A DNA stretch of 64,000 bases from Streptomyces sp. ISL-100 (GTDB lineage: Bacteria; Actinomycetota; Actinomycetes; Streptomycetales; Streptomycetaceae). The translations under genes were made by a program, and so were the position numbers. This document shows, piece by piece, positions 18,131-25,363 of this stretch (its first letter is position 1; every line of letters starts with the position of its first letter). Below the pieces are notes generated by a model that was given only the letters and a program-made list of their open reading frames with translations, was not told where the DNA came from and did no database searches. Location: positions 62,001-126,000 of the forward strand of contig NZ_JAGGOK010000010.1 of NCBI RefSeq assembly GCF_018614615.1, written 5' to 3'.

Positions 18131-19214
18131 GCTGCGCGGCCCGTCCGTCGCACCGCTGCCCCTGGACGCGCGTGCGCTGGCGGCGCTCGCCGCCAACCCC
18201 GGCTGCAAGCGCCGCGCGCTGCTCGACGGCGCGGGGGTGAACAAGGCCGCGCTCGCCGCGGCGCTCGGATCCCCTTCCGCCTTCGGCCAGTCACAGTTCG
18301 CGTTCATGCGGGGCAATGCCTTCGAGGCCCGGGTCAAGGCCGACGGCGGCACGGAACTGATGCGGCTGCTGTACGAACGGATGGGCGCCACCACCGGCTG
18401 CGAGGCTCCCGTGCCCGGCGAGACGCACGTACCCGACCTGGCGGCGGCGGGCCCCGAGGGCCGGGCGGCGCGTACGGCGCTGGCGCTGCGCGCGGCCACG
18501 GCCGCCGGGGCCTGGGCGTTGCTCGACCACCCGATGCTGGCCCTGGAGGTGGCGGGTTCCCCCGCGTACCTGGAGCCCGACGCGGTGGTGGTGCACCCCG
18601 ACGGCCACTGGACGGTCGTCGAGATCAAGTCCTTCCCCATGCTCGACGGCTCGGCGGACGCGGCGAAGGTGGGCGCGGCGGCGCGCCAGGCCGCCGTGTA
18701 CGTCCTGGCGCTGGAGCGGGTCGCGGCAAAGGTGACGGGGGCCGAGGTGCGGCACTCGGTGCTGCTGGTCTGCCCCAAGGACTTCTCGAACCTGCCTGCG
18801 GCGTCGGTCGTCGACGTACGCAAGCAGCGATCGGTGACCCGGCGCCAGCTGGACCGCCTGACGCGCATCGAGGACTTGACCGCCGCGCTCCCTCCTGGCA
18901 CGACGTTCGACGTCGACAGCCCGGCGGAGGACCTGGCAGCGGCGGTGGAGTCGGTCGACGCGGCGTACGCCCCGGAGTGCCTGGCCGCGTGCGAACTGGC
19001 CTTCCACTGCCGGGCGAAGGCGCGGGCGGCCGGCGCTGTGGAGGCGCTGGGCCGCAGTGTGCGCGGTGAGCTCGGCGGCCTGACGACGATCGGCGAGGTC
19101 CTGGCAGCGGCGGAGGGCGAGTCCGGCGACCCGGCCGACCCGACGGTGGCGGCGCTGCGCCGGGCGGCGACGCTGCGGTCGGAGGCGCTGGCGGTGTCGG
19201 AGGTCCGGTGCTGA
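18003..19214 (+). CDS. Cas4/AddB-like PD-(D/E)XK nuclease with putative Fe-S cysteines
   Basis: About 403 residues; start uncertain (GTG 18003 or GTG 17979), overlapping the PAP2 end. The nuclease core is visible as YLEPDAVVVHPDG followed by WTVVEIKSFPMLDG, giving the D-x(n)-E-x-K active site around residues 190-210. Downstream, CLAACELAFHC with an upstream Cys in TTGCEAPVPG makes a four-cysteine set like that holding the iron-sulfur cluster in Cas4, AddB and Dna2 nucleases. It opens a three-gene set that ends in an SF1 helicase, so a DNA end-processing role is the natural reading. Families usually have CxxC spacing in the trio; here it is CxxxC, so cluster binding is a prediction. Confidence 0.7.
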   Translation: MSESLGSGPEPAPPRVPPQATAAAAAKAPTRAPATALRQRLAELRGPSVAPLPLDARALAALAANPGCKRRALLDGAGVNKAALAAALGSPSAFGQSQFAFMRGNAFEARVKADGGTELMRLLYERMGATTGCEAPVPGETHVPDLAAAGPEGRAARTALALRAATAAGAWALLDHPMLALEVAGSPAYLEPDAVVVHPDGHWTVVEIKSFPMLDGSADAAKVGAAARQAAVYVLALERVAAKVTGAEVRHSVLLVCPKDFSNLPAASVVDVRKQRSVTRRQLDRLTRIEDLTAALPPGTTFDVDSPAEDLAAAVESVDAAYAPECLAACELAFHCRAKARAAGAVEALGRSVRGELGGLTTIGEVLAAAEGESGDPADPTVAALRRAATLRSEALAVSEVRC

Positions 19215-19244
19215 CGCCGGCCCAGGTCCCCCTGCTTCCATTTT

Positions 19245-19290
19245 CAGCCCCTCCGGCGTTTGAGGAGCGGGGTCTGGGGCGGAGCCCCAG
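19245..19290 (+). repeat. Streptomyces extragenic repeat (copy 1)
   Basis: The copy reads CAGCCCCTCCGGCGTTTGAG, then a GGAGCGGGGTCTGGGGCGGAG segment and CCCCAG. The second half, TGGGG-CGGAG-CCCCA, folds into a hairpin. Near-identical copies occur at 22303-22350, 28608-28654, 28676-28720 and 48023-48070. Confidence 0.85.
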
Positions 19291-19344
19291 CTTCGGGAAG
19301 GGGCGGGTGGGGGAACTTGCCCGCCGCCCACAGAAAGGCGCCAC

Positions 19345-20940
19345 ATGTCGCTGATCAGTACCCTCGCCCGGCTCGACGCCGTACGCAGCGGCCGCGCACA
19401 GACCCTGGCCACCGTCCGCCACCGGCACCTGTCCGAGCGCCCGATGGTCTTCGTGCCGCTGACCACCGCGGGCGAGGCCGGCGCGCCGCTCGGCGCGCTC
19501 GTCGGCACCGACCGGGAGGCCCCGCGGCTGCTCGCCGTGACGCAGCCCCGCGACCGCGACCTGCGGTTCGCGTTTCTCGCGGAGCTGGCCGAGACAGTCC
19601 TGCCGTACATCGACGGGTACGCCGACGACGTCGAGGCGGCGGAGCGCAACGAGACCGATCCCGAGACCGGGAAGCGGGTCAAGGTCGAGGTCGAACTGTG
19701 CGCGGACGCACCGCAATTGATCGTGCCGAGCCGGGCGGGCATCGAGTACGTACGGCTCCTCGGGCGTTCGATGCGATTCCGGCGTACGGTCGAGCAAGAT
19801 CCGGACACCCCCTACCCCGCGCCGCCGCACATCCCGCTGCTCGGCCGCTGGCTGACGCACTACGGCGAGCGCGCCCGGGTGCCCGGGTCCTCTCTCCTCC
19901 TCGCGGCGACCGATCTGCTGGGCCGCCACTGGGCGACCGGGCAGTCCAACTTGGAGGACCAGCATCTGGGTGCGCTGCTGGCCTGGATCGACCCGGAGAA
20001 TTCGGAGTGCGAGTCCGGCGCCGACGCGGCGCTGCGCGCGGAGCTGGAGCGCGACGCGGAAGGGCAGTTGGTGTGCCCGCCGGCCGGCCCCGCGACCGAC
20101 CCGGCGTTCGACAACAAGCTGCTGGCCCCCGCGATCGACCGCTACGACCGGGCCCGCAAGGCGCTCGCCGCCGCCGAGGACGGCCTCGCGGCGGACGCGC
20201 ACCTGGGTGAACTCGCCGCCGCCGAACGGCACATCCGTGAGCTGCTCCGGGCTCAGATGCTGCCCACCTGGAACGCCGTGTGGCGCGGGCTCGACCTGCT
20301 GCGGGAGCTGCCGGAGGGGACGCGGGCCGCGGACCGCTGGACGCGCGACCGCTGGTCGTACACCGGCCACCGCGACCGCGTACGGGCCGGGGAGCCGCCG
20401 CAGCCCCGGCGCGACGACGCGGTGACCGCCGCGCAGAAGCTCGCCTCCCGCGAGACCGCGCAGGCGCAGCTGGAGGCACAGGAGGCGCTCGACGATCCGC
20501 TGGTGATGGCCGGGCGGCGGCTCGCCGGCGAGGCGTTCACCAGCGAGGTCCTGGACGTGGTGATGACCATGAGCGAGGGCAAGCGGCCGAGCCCCCGCCC
20601 CCTGGTCACCGTCCGCACGGACGACGCCCCGCACCTGGGCGAGCGTACGAAGGTCTACCGCTCGCTGGACGGCAGGCCGCAGACCGCGGAGTTCGTACGG
20701 TACGAGGACGAGACCGGCGTCCTGGTGCTGCGGGTGACCGACAAGATGGGCCGCGGCAAGGAGCCGGCGCCGGGGTCCGTGCCGGAGAAGGGCGAGCGGA
20801 TCTGCTGGACGCTCTTCGAGCACGACCAGCGCGGCGGCCCCCAGCTGCCCGATCCGGAAGCGACCCCCTGGACGCACGGCGGCCCGCCCGGCGCGGCTGC
20901 TGAGCACCCCGACCCCGTGACCCCGGAGGACCAGCTGTGA
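19345..20940 (+). CDS. Conserved protein of unknown function in the nuclease-helicase set
   Basis: 531 residues starting at ATG 19345 (AAAGG upstream). I do not recognise any domain. The first third is mixed alpha/beta (RPMVFVPLTTAGEAG, FAFLAELAETVLPYIDGY). The middle is strongly helical with charged Ala/Glu/Arg runs (KALAAAEDGLAADAHLGELA, AAERHIRELLRAQMLPTWNA). The C-terminus is a small beta-rich domain (TAEFVRYEDETGVLVLRVTD) and an acidic, Pro-rich tail. No nuclease, ATPase or zinc motif is visible. Its stop overlaps the helicase start by 4 bp, so the two are translationally coupled and probably work together. Confidence 0.8.
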   Translation: MSLISTLARLDAVRSGRAQTLATVRHRHLSERPMVFVPLTTAGEAGAPLGALVGTDREAPRLLAVTQPRDRDLRFAFLAELAETVLPYIDGYADDVEAAERNETDPETGKRVKVEVELCADAPQLIVPSRAGIEYVRLLGRSMRFRRTVEQDPDTPYPAPPHIPLLGRWLTHYGERARVPGSSLLLAATDLLGRHWATGQSNLEDQHLGALLAWIDPENSECESGADAALRAELERDAEGQLVCPPAGPATDPAFDNKLLAPAIDRYDRARKALAAAEDGLAADAHLGELAAAERHIRELLRAQMLPTWNAVWRGLDLLRELPEGTRAADRWTRDRWSYTGHRDRVRAGEPPQPRRDDAVTAAQKLASRETAQAQLEAQEALDDPLVMAGRRLAGEAFTSEVLDVVMTMSEGKRPSPRPLVTVRTDDAPHLGERTKVYRSLDGRPQTAEFVRYEDETGVLVLRVTDKMGRGKEPAPGSVPEKGERICWTLFEHDQRGGPQLPDPEATPWTHGGPPGAAAEHPDPVTPEDQL

Positions 20941-22298
20941 ACCATCCCCTCTCCACCGGGGCCGGGGCTTCGCGCTTCGACCCCGGCGCCGAGGCCGGCC
21001 GCGCGACCGCGGCGATCCTCCACGACACGCTGCACGGCGCGCACCGCGGCGTTGTCGTGGACTCGCCGCCCGGTGCGGGCAAGTCGACGCTGGTGGTGCG
21101 GGCCGCGCTCGAACTGGCCGCCGCGGGACGCCCCTTGATGGTGATCGCGCAGACGAACGCCCAGGTCGACGACCTGGTGCTGCGACTGGCGGAGAAGGAA
21201 CCGGGCCTCCCGGTCGGCCGCCTCCACAGCAATGACACCGACCCGTACGACAAGGCCCTGGACGACCTGGCGAACGTACGGAAGTCCGCGAAGGCGGGCG
21301 ATCTGGCGGGCCTGGGCATCGTCATCTCGACGGCCGCGAAGTGGGCGCACGTGAAGACCACGGACCCGTGGACGCACGCGATCGTCGACGAGGCGTACCA
21401 GATGCGTTCGGACGCGCTGCTCGCCGTGGCCGGGCTCTTCGAGCGGGCGCTGTTCGTCGGCGATCCCGGTCAGCTGGACCCGTTCTCCATCGTTGGCGCC
21501 GAGCAGTGGGCGGGGCTGTCGTACGACCCGTCGGCCAGCGCGGTCTCGACCCTGCTGGCCCACAATCCCGAGCTGCCGCAGCACCGGCTGCCCGTGTCCT
21601 GGCGGCTTCCGGCGTCGGCCGCGCCGCTGGTTTCGGACGCGTTCTATCCGTACACCCCCTTCCGCAGCGGTACGGGCCACGGCGACCGGCGGCTCAGTTT
21701 CGGGGTTGCCTCCGACGGCTCCGGGCCCGACCGGGTGCTGGACGAAGCGGCCGCTTCGGGCTGGGGCCTGCTGGAACTTCCCGCCCGGCACACCCCGCGT
21801 ACGGACCCGGAGGCGGTGCGGGCGGTGGCTCAGGTCGTACGCCGCCTCCTGGACCGCGGCGGCGCGGCGGTCAGCGAGCGTTCCCCCGACCCGGTCCCGG
21901 TGACGGCGGACCGCGTCGCGGTCGGGACGGCCCACCGCGACCAGGCGGCGGCGGTCCGGGCGGCGCTGGCCGACCTCGGCGTGGTGGGCGTCGCGGTCGA
22001 TACGGCGAACCGGCTCCAGGGGCGAGAGTTCGACGTAACGGTGGTGCTGCACCCGCTGTCGGGGCGGCCGGACGCGACGGCGTTCCATCTGGAGACGGGG
22101 CGGCTGTGCGTGCTGGCTTCACGGCATCGGCACGCGTGCGTGGTGGTGTGCCGGGAGGGGGTGGCGGATCTGCTCGACGAGCATCCGTCGACGGAGCCGG
22201 TGCAGCTTGGCGTCACGGCCAAGTTCCCGGACGGGTGGGAGGCGAATCACGCGGTGCTGGCGCACTTGGCGGAACACCGGGTGCGGTACCGGGGGTGA
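20937..22298 (+). CDS. SF1 (Upf1/Dna2-like) helicase/AAA ATPase
   Basis: 453 residues starting at the GTG at 20937 (GGAGG upstream, GTGA overlap). Helicase motifs appear in order: Walker A VDSPPGAGKST (about residue 40), Ia MVIAQTNAQVDDL, II AIVDEAYQM, III FVGDPGQLDPF, IV-like HRLPVSWRLP, V VDTANRLQGREFDVTVVL and VI LASRHRHACVVV. This is a compact SF1B core without large insertions or a nuclease domain, which is supplied by the separate gene at 18003. Together the set looks like a split Dna2-type helicase-nuclease. Confidence 0.85.
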   Translation: MNHPLSTGAGASRFDPGAEAGRATAAILHDTLHGAHRGVVVDSPPGAGKSTLVVRAALELAAAGRPLMVIAQTNAQVDDLVLRLAEKEPGLPVGRLHSNDTDPYDKALDDLANVRKSAKAGDLAGLGIVISTAAKWAHVKTTDPWTHAIVDEAYQMRSDALLAVAGLFERALFVGDPGQLDPFSIVGAEQWAGLSYDPSASAVSTLLAHNPELPQHRLPVSWRLPASAAPLVSDAFYPYTPFRSGTGHGDRRLSFGVASDGSGPDRVLDEAAASGWGLLELPARHTPRTDPEAVRAVAQVVRRLLDRGGAAVSERSPDPVPVTADRVAVGTAHRDQAAAVRAALADLGVVGVAVDTANRLQGREFDVTVVLHPLSGRPDATAFHLETGRLCVLASRHRHACVVVCREGVADLLDEHPSTEPVQLGVTAKFPDGWEANHAVLAHLAEHRVRYRG

Positions 22299-22302
22299 GG
22301 AA

Positions 22303-22350
22303 CTGGGGCTCTGCCCCGGACCCCGCTCCTCAAGCGCGGAGGGGCTGGGG
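22303..22350 (-). repeat. Streptomyces extragenic repeat (copy 2)
   Basis: Reverse-complement copy of the 19245 repeat immediately after the helicase stop (AACTGGGGCTCTGCCCCGGA ... CTCCTCAAGCGCGGAGGGG). The GGGGCTCTGCCCC hairpin may act as a terminator for the preceding operon. Confidence 0.8.
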
Positions 22351-22458
22351 GGAAAGCCCGCCGCAGGCGACGCCGTCGAGCCGAGGCGTACTTGCACGGT
22401 CCGGGACAATGGACGGTGGCCATCGAGCACGCATGGCCACGAGAGGGAAGGAAAACCC

Positions 22459-22800
22459 ATGGCGGAACCCGAGCGCACCGAGCGGCGACTGCGCCCCGCG
22501 CCGCTGCTCTTCGAGCCTTCGGAGGCAGCCGCCGATCCCGAGCACTTCTTCGACCTGGAGTCGATGGAGGACCCCGGTGAGCTGCTGGAACGTGCCACGG
22601 AGCTGACGCTCGCGTTCCGGACCGCGGCCGACCGGGCCACCGAGTACCAGGCCATCGCGGCCGCCCAGCTGGCCGATCCCAAGCGCTTCGACCGGCTGTC
22701 CGCGGCGGACATCGCACAACGCGCCGACTGGACCGAGGACTACGCCAAGAAGATGGTCGAGTTCGGCCGCGACCTGCTGCGCGGCCCGAAGCATCCGTAA
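22459..22800 (+). CDS. Small conserved acidic protein
   Basis: 113 residues from ATG 22459 with GGGAAGGAA upstream. It is acidic, predicted mostly helical and has no signal peptide. The N-terminus is RRLRPAPLLFEPSEAA and the core DLESMEDPGELLERATEL; the C-terminal half reads as a helix-turn-helix-like unit (DPKRFDRLSAADIAQRADWT, EDYAKKMVEFGRDLL). I do not recognise the family. It lies alone between the helicase set and the primase-like gene. Confidence 0.75.
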   Translation: MAEPERTERRLRPAPLLFEPSEAAADPEHFFDLESMEDPGELLERATELTLAFRTAADRATEYQAIAAAQLADPKRFDRLSAADIAQRADWTEDYAKKMVEFGRDLLRGPKHP

Positions 22801-22938
22801 CGGCAAGCATCCAATAACCGCGCCGCCAAAGGCTTGTGGCATATGCCGGGCCGCAAGATACCCCCTACCGCCCCGCCCTGTCCCGATTTCCAGCAACTCG
22901 CCGAAACGGAACGGCTACTCCCGGTAGATCTAGGCGCC

Positions 22939-23592
22939 ATGACCGCCTGCAAGCAAAACGACGTCGCCCCGCACGCCTCGTACGCGCACTCCAACACCCC
23001 CGCCCACGTCACCGCCGCCGGAGCGGCCTGGCTCGCCTCCGCCGCCGCGTATCCGCGCAGCACGCTCTCGCTCTGGGAGACCCACCCCACCGACCCGTGC
23101 GTCCTGCCCTGCGGTTCCACGTTCGACGTCGTGAGCGTTCCCTCGGTCTTCGGCCGGCGCATGCTGGACCGGTTATGGGCGGACGGGCCCGGCTCCGGCC
23201 CGGTCGCCACCCACCGCGGCCGGATGCTGCTCTTCACCTGCCCCGGTACCGCCCACCGGCTCCCGTCGCTGCTCACCTGGGAGGAGTGGGGACGTACGGG
23301 GAACACCGCGGACGGCGGCGCGAAAGGCGCCGTGCCGCCTCCGGTCCTGTGTCACGGCTCGGGCGACGCCGTGACCGTCCCCCCGCTCAGCGAACCGGCC
23401 GCCTCCGCCGGCGCGGGACCGCGCTGGCTGGTCGCTCCCGACGTGCGCCATCCGTGGCTGCCGGGCCCCGAGGCGATGCTCTGGGCGTGCGTACGGGCGG
23501 CCCGCCCCGGCCCCGCCACCGAGGCCCGGATATCGATTTTTCCTCCCGCCGAACAGGGTGCTAATGTCTACGACGTCAGCAGGCGCCGCTAG
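22939..23592 (+). CDS. Primase/polymerase N-terminal-domain-like protein, overlapping tRNA-Lys
   Basis: About 217 residues from ATG 22939; the frame is open further upstream and the ribosome site is weak. The segments VLPCGSTFDVVSVPSVFGRR, GSGPVATHRGRMLLFTCPG and ARWLVAPDVRHPWLPGPEAM-type pieces match Streptomyces proteins annotated as bifunctional DNA primase/polymerase N-terminal-like. The catalytic acidic residues of true Prim-Pol enzymes are not obvious. The last codons (Arg-Arg-Arg-stop) are AGG CGC CGC TAG, and the final ten bases lie inside the tRNA-Lys gene that starts at 23583. Confidence 0.7.
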   Translation: MTACKQNDVAPHASYAHSNTPAHVTAAGAAWLASAAAYPRSTLSLWETHPTDPCVLPCGSTFDVVSVPSVFGRRMLDRLWADGPGSGPVATHRGRMLLFTCPGTAHRLPSLLTWEEWGRTGNTADGGAKGAVPPPVLCHGSGDAVTVPPLSEPAASAGAGPRWLVAPDVRHPWLPGPEAMLWACVRAARPGPATEARISIFPPAEQGANVYDVSRRR

Positions 23593-23656
23593 CTCAGTTG
23601 GTTAGAGCAGCTGACTCTTAATCAGCGGGTCCGGGGTTCGAGTCCCTGGCGGCGCA
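23583..23656 (+). tRNA. tRNA-Lys (anticodon CTT), copy 1
   Basis: 74-base cloverleaf: acceptor GCGCCGC pairs with GCGGCGC, followed by discriminator A; D-loop TAGCTCAGTTGGTTAGAGC; anticodon loop CTCTTAA with CTT; T-arm GGGTTCGAGTCCC. CCA is not encoded. It is identical to the copies at 44626 and 51711. Confidence 0.97.
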
Positions 23657-23663
23657 CAGACGG

Positions 23664-23696
23664 GAAAAGCCCCTCGCGAGAGTGAGGGGCTTTTTC
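23664..23696 (+). terminator. tRNA-Lys terminator
   Basis: AAAAGCCCCTC-gcgagagt-GAGGGGCTTTTT hairpin with a T-run, eight bases after the tRNA. It also faces the 3' end of the convergent protease gene. Confidence 0.9.
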
Positions 23697-23707
23697 GTTT
23701 CCCCGGG

Positions 23708-24982
23708 TCAGACGCCAGGTGTGATCCGTACCGTCCACCCGCCCGACCGCGTACGGTCCGCCACCTCCACCCGGGTCCCCTCCCCCGGCACCGTGAACGT
23801 CTCGCCCTCCCCCACCGGCGCGTCCGCCAGCGGCGGGTACACCGAGCGGTCCCAGCACGCGTCGGTCTCCGGGTGGGCGTCCACCACCTCGATCGGCCCG
23901 CCCCCGGAGGCCGCTCCGTTGCGTACCCGGTAGATCAGCACGCCCTCCGTGCACAGCGACTCATCGTTTCCGGCGCCACTGCGCGCCTCGACGGCCAGGA
24001 CGCTGCCCTTCCCGGTCCGTACGACCGCGAGCCGCGTACCGCCCGTCGCGCCGCGGGGCAGCTTCGCCGCCAGCGGCTCCAGCGTGAGCCGGGTCGGGCC
24101 GGTCCCCTCCACGCAGGCCACCTGCCGCCGGTCCAGCCAGCCGAGCTTCCACTTGTGCCAGCCGAAGAGTTCCGGGGCGAGCCCGAACTGACTTCCCATG
24201 ACGTCCCAGTCGCCGACGTACGTGTCCCAGTCGCCCTTGCCGTCCACCGGCCGGTGGTAGAGATCGGGGAGGTCGAAGACGTGACCCGTCTCGTGGGCCA
24301 GCACATTGCGGTCCGGCGGATGCTGTTCGAAGACGGTGACGATGCGCCTGATGTCCCGGCCGTCCGCGTGCAGCGGCTTGTCGAAGTTGACGACCTTGGT
24401 CGCGTCGGAGTCGACGCCGGGCGCGTCCGGGTCGGCGACGAGATAGACGATGTCGTACTGGGTGAAGTCGACCTGGTCTTCCGCCGCCGCCACCGCGTCG
24501 CGCAGGTACGCCGAGCGCCGCCCGGCGTCCCAGTCGCGCTCTATCCCGTACGCCGTGGAGTCCTGCGGCATCTCGACCCAATCGCGCTGCGGGTGCGCCC
24601 GCAGCGCGAATTTCCCGTACGAGGCGCGCCGGAAGAAGTCGCTGGTGCCCGGGAAGTAGTCGGCCGCGAGCTCGTCCGGGGAGGTCATGGGGGCCGAGTC
24701 GGGGAAGGCCAGGAAGATCATGACCGCGTTGAGGGTGCGTATGGGGCGCGGGTAGGCCGGGTTCCAGGTGTCGAGGCCAAGCGAGTGGTGCGCCGCGGTG
24801 CGCGTCAGCACGCACGGCCCGTCGCCCCGCGCCGCCACCGCGGGGCGCGCGACGAGCGAGGTGGCGGCGAGCGCCGTGAGGGAGGTGAACACGGCGGCCG
24901 TACTGCGCAGGCGCTCCCGCCGGCATCGGCGGGACGGGGCGGCTCGGGGGTCGGCTCCCCCGGGTGTCTGCTGGCGGACCAC
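23708..24982 (-). CDS. Secreted M6-family (immune inhibitor A-like) metalloprotease
   Basis: About 424 residues. GTG 24982 was chosen because GGAGG lies six bases upstream, although the frame is open further. The N-terminus has twin-Arg/charged residues and then a hydrophobic export segment (STAAVFTSLTALAATSLVARPAVAA). The zinc site is NVLAHETGHVFDLPDLYH, the HExxH variant HETGH with PDLY typical of the M6 domain. Later, GDWDVMGSQFGLAPELFGWHKWKLGW is the conserved segment with the Met-turn (given here as a family feature). It should act outside the cell as a zinc endopeptidase. It is divergent from the GGDEF-EAL gene. Confidence 0.85.
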   Translation of the reverse strand: MVRQQTPGGADPRAAPSRRCRRERLRSTAAVFTSLTALAATSLVARPAVAARGDGPCVLTRTAAHHSLGLDTWNPAYPRPIRTLNAVMIFLAFPDSAPMTSPDELAADYFPGTSDFFRRASYGKFALRAHPQRDWVEMPQDSTAYGIERDWDAGRRSAYLRDAVAAAEDQVDFTQYDIVYLVADPDAPGVDSDATKVVNFDKPLHADGRDIRRIVTVFEQHPPDRNVLAHETGHVFDLPDLYHRPVDGKGDWDTYVGDWDVMGSQFGLAPELFGWHKWKLGWLDRRQVACVEGTGPTRLTLEPLAAKLPRGATGGTRLAVVRTGKGSVLAVEARSGAGNDESLCTEGVLIYRVRNGAASGGGPIEVVDAHPETDACWDRSVYPPLADAPVGEGETFTVPGEGTRVEVADRTRSGGWTVRITPGV

Positions 24983-25363
24983 GTCGACCTCCGGGTACGG
25001 AAATACGGGACACGCCACCCACATTGTTGGGTTTTCGTGTGATACGCCCTGTTCCACTGCCCCACACGGGTGACCAGCACCTCCGGCGGCCATCGGGGCG
25101 CCGACACCCCGACGGGCTCACGGAAAGTCACAATCGATCACGCAGGAACACTGCAAGGCGCACCTGTGCAGAAACGATCGCCCGCGGCCCTCCCGTGCTC
25201 GGGGTCACGGCGGCGTAGCTGGATCGGCCGTCCCGGCAGCCTCTATGATCGGCACACTTTCCTGCGTGGAATCCGCCCCGTGCGGTGGTCCCCCACCCCG
25301 CCGACGACTCCGACGACCTCTGTAAGCGACCAAAAAGTGATCGATGCCCTGCGGGAGCGAGCG
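24983..25363. other. Divergent intergenic region with a candidate promoter
   Basis: 381 bp between the protease and GGDEF-EAL genes. TGGATC (25220-25225), an 18-bp spacer and TATGAT (25244-25249) form a plausible promoter toward the GGDEF-EAL gene, leaving a leader of about 110 bases. The rest shows no convincing gene, repeat or RNA. Confidence 0.4.
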
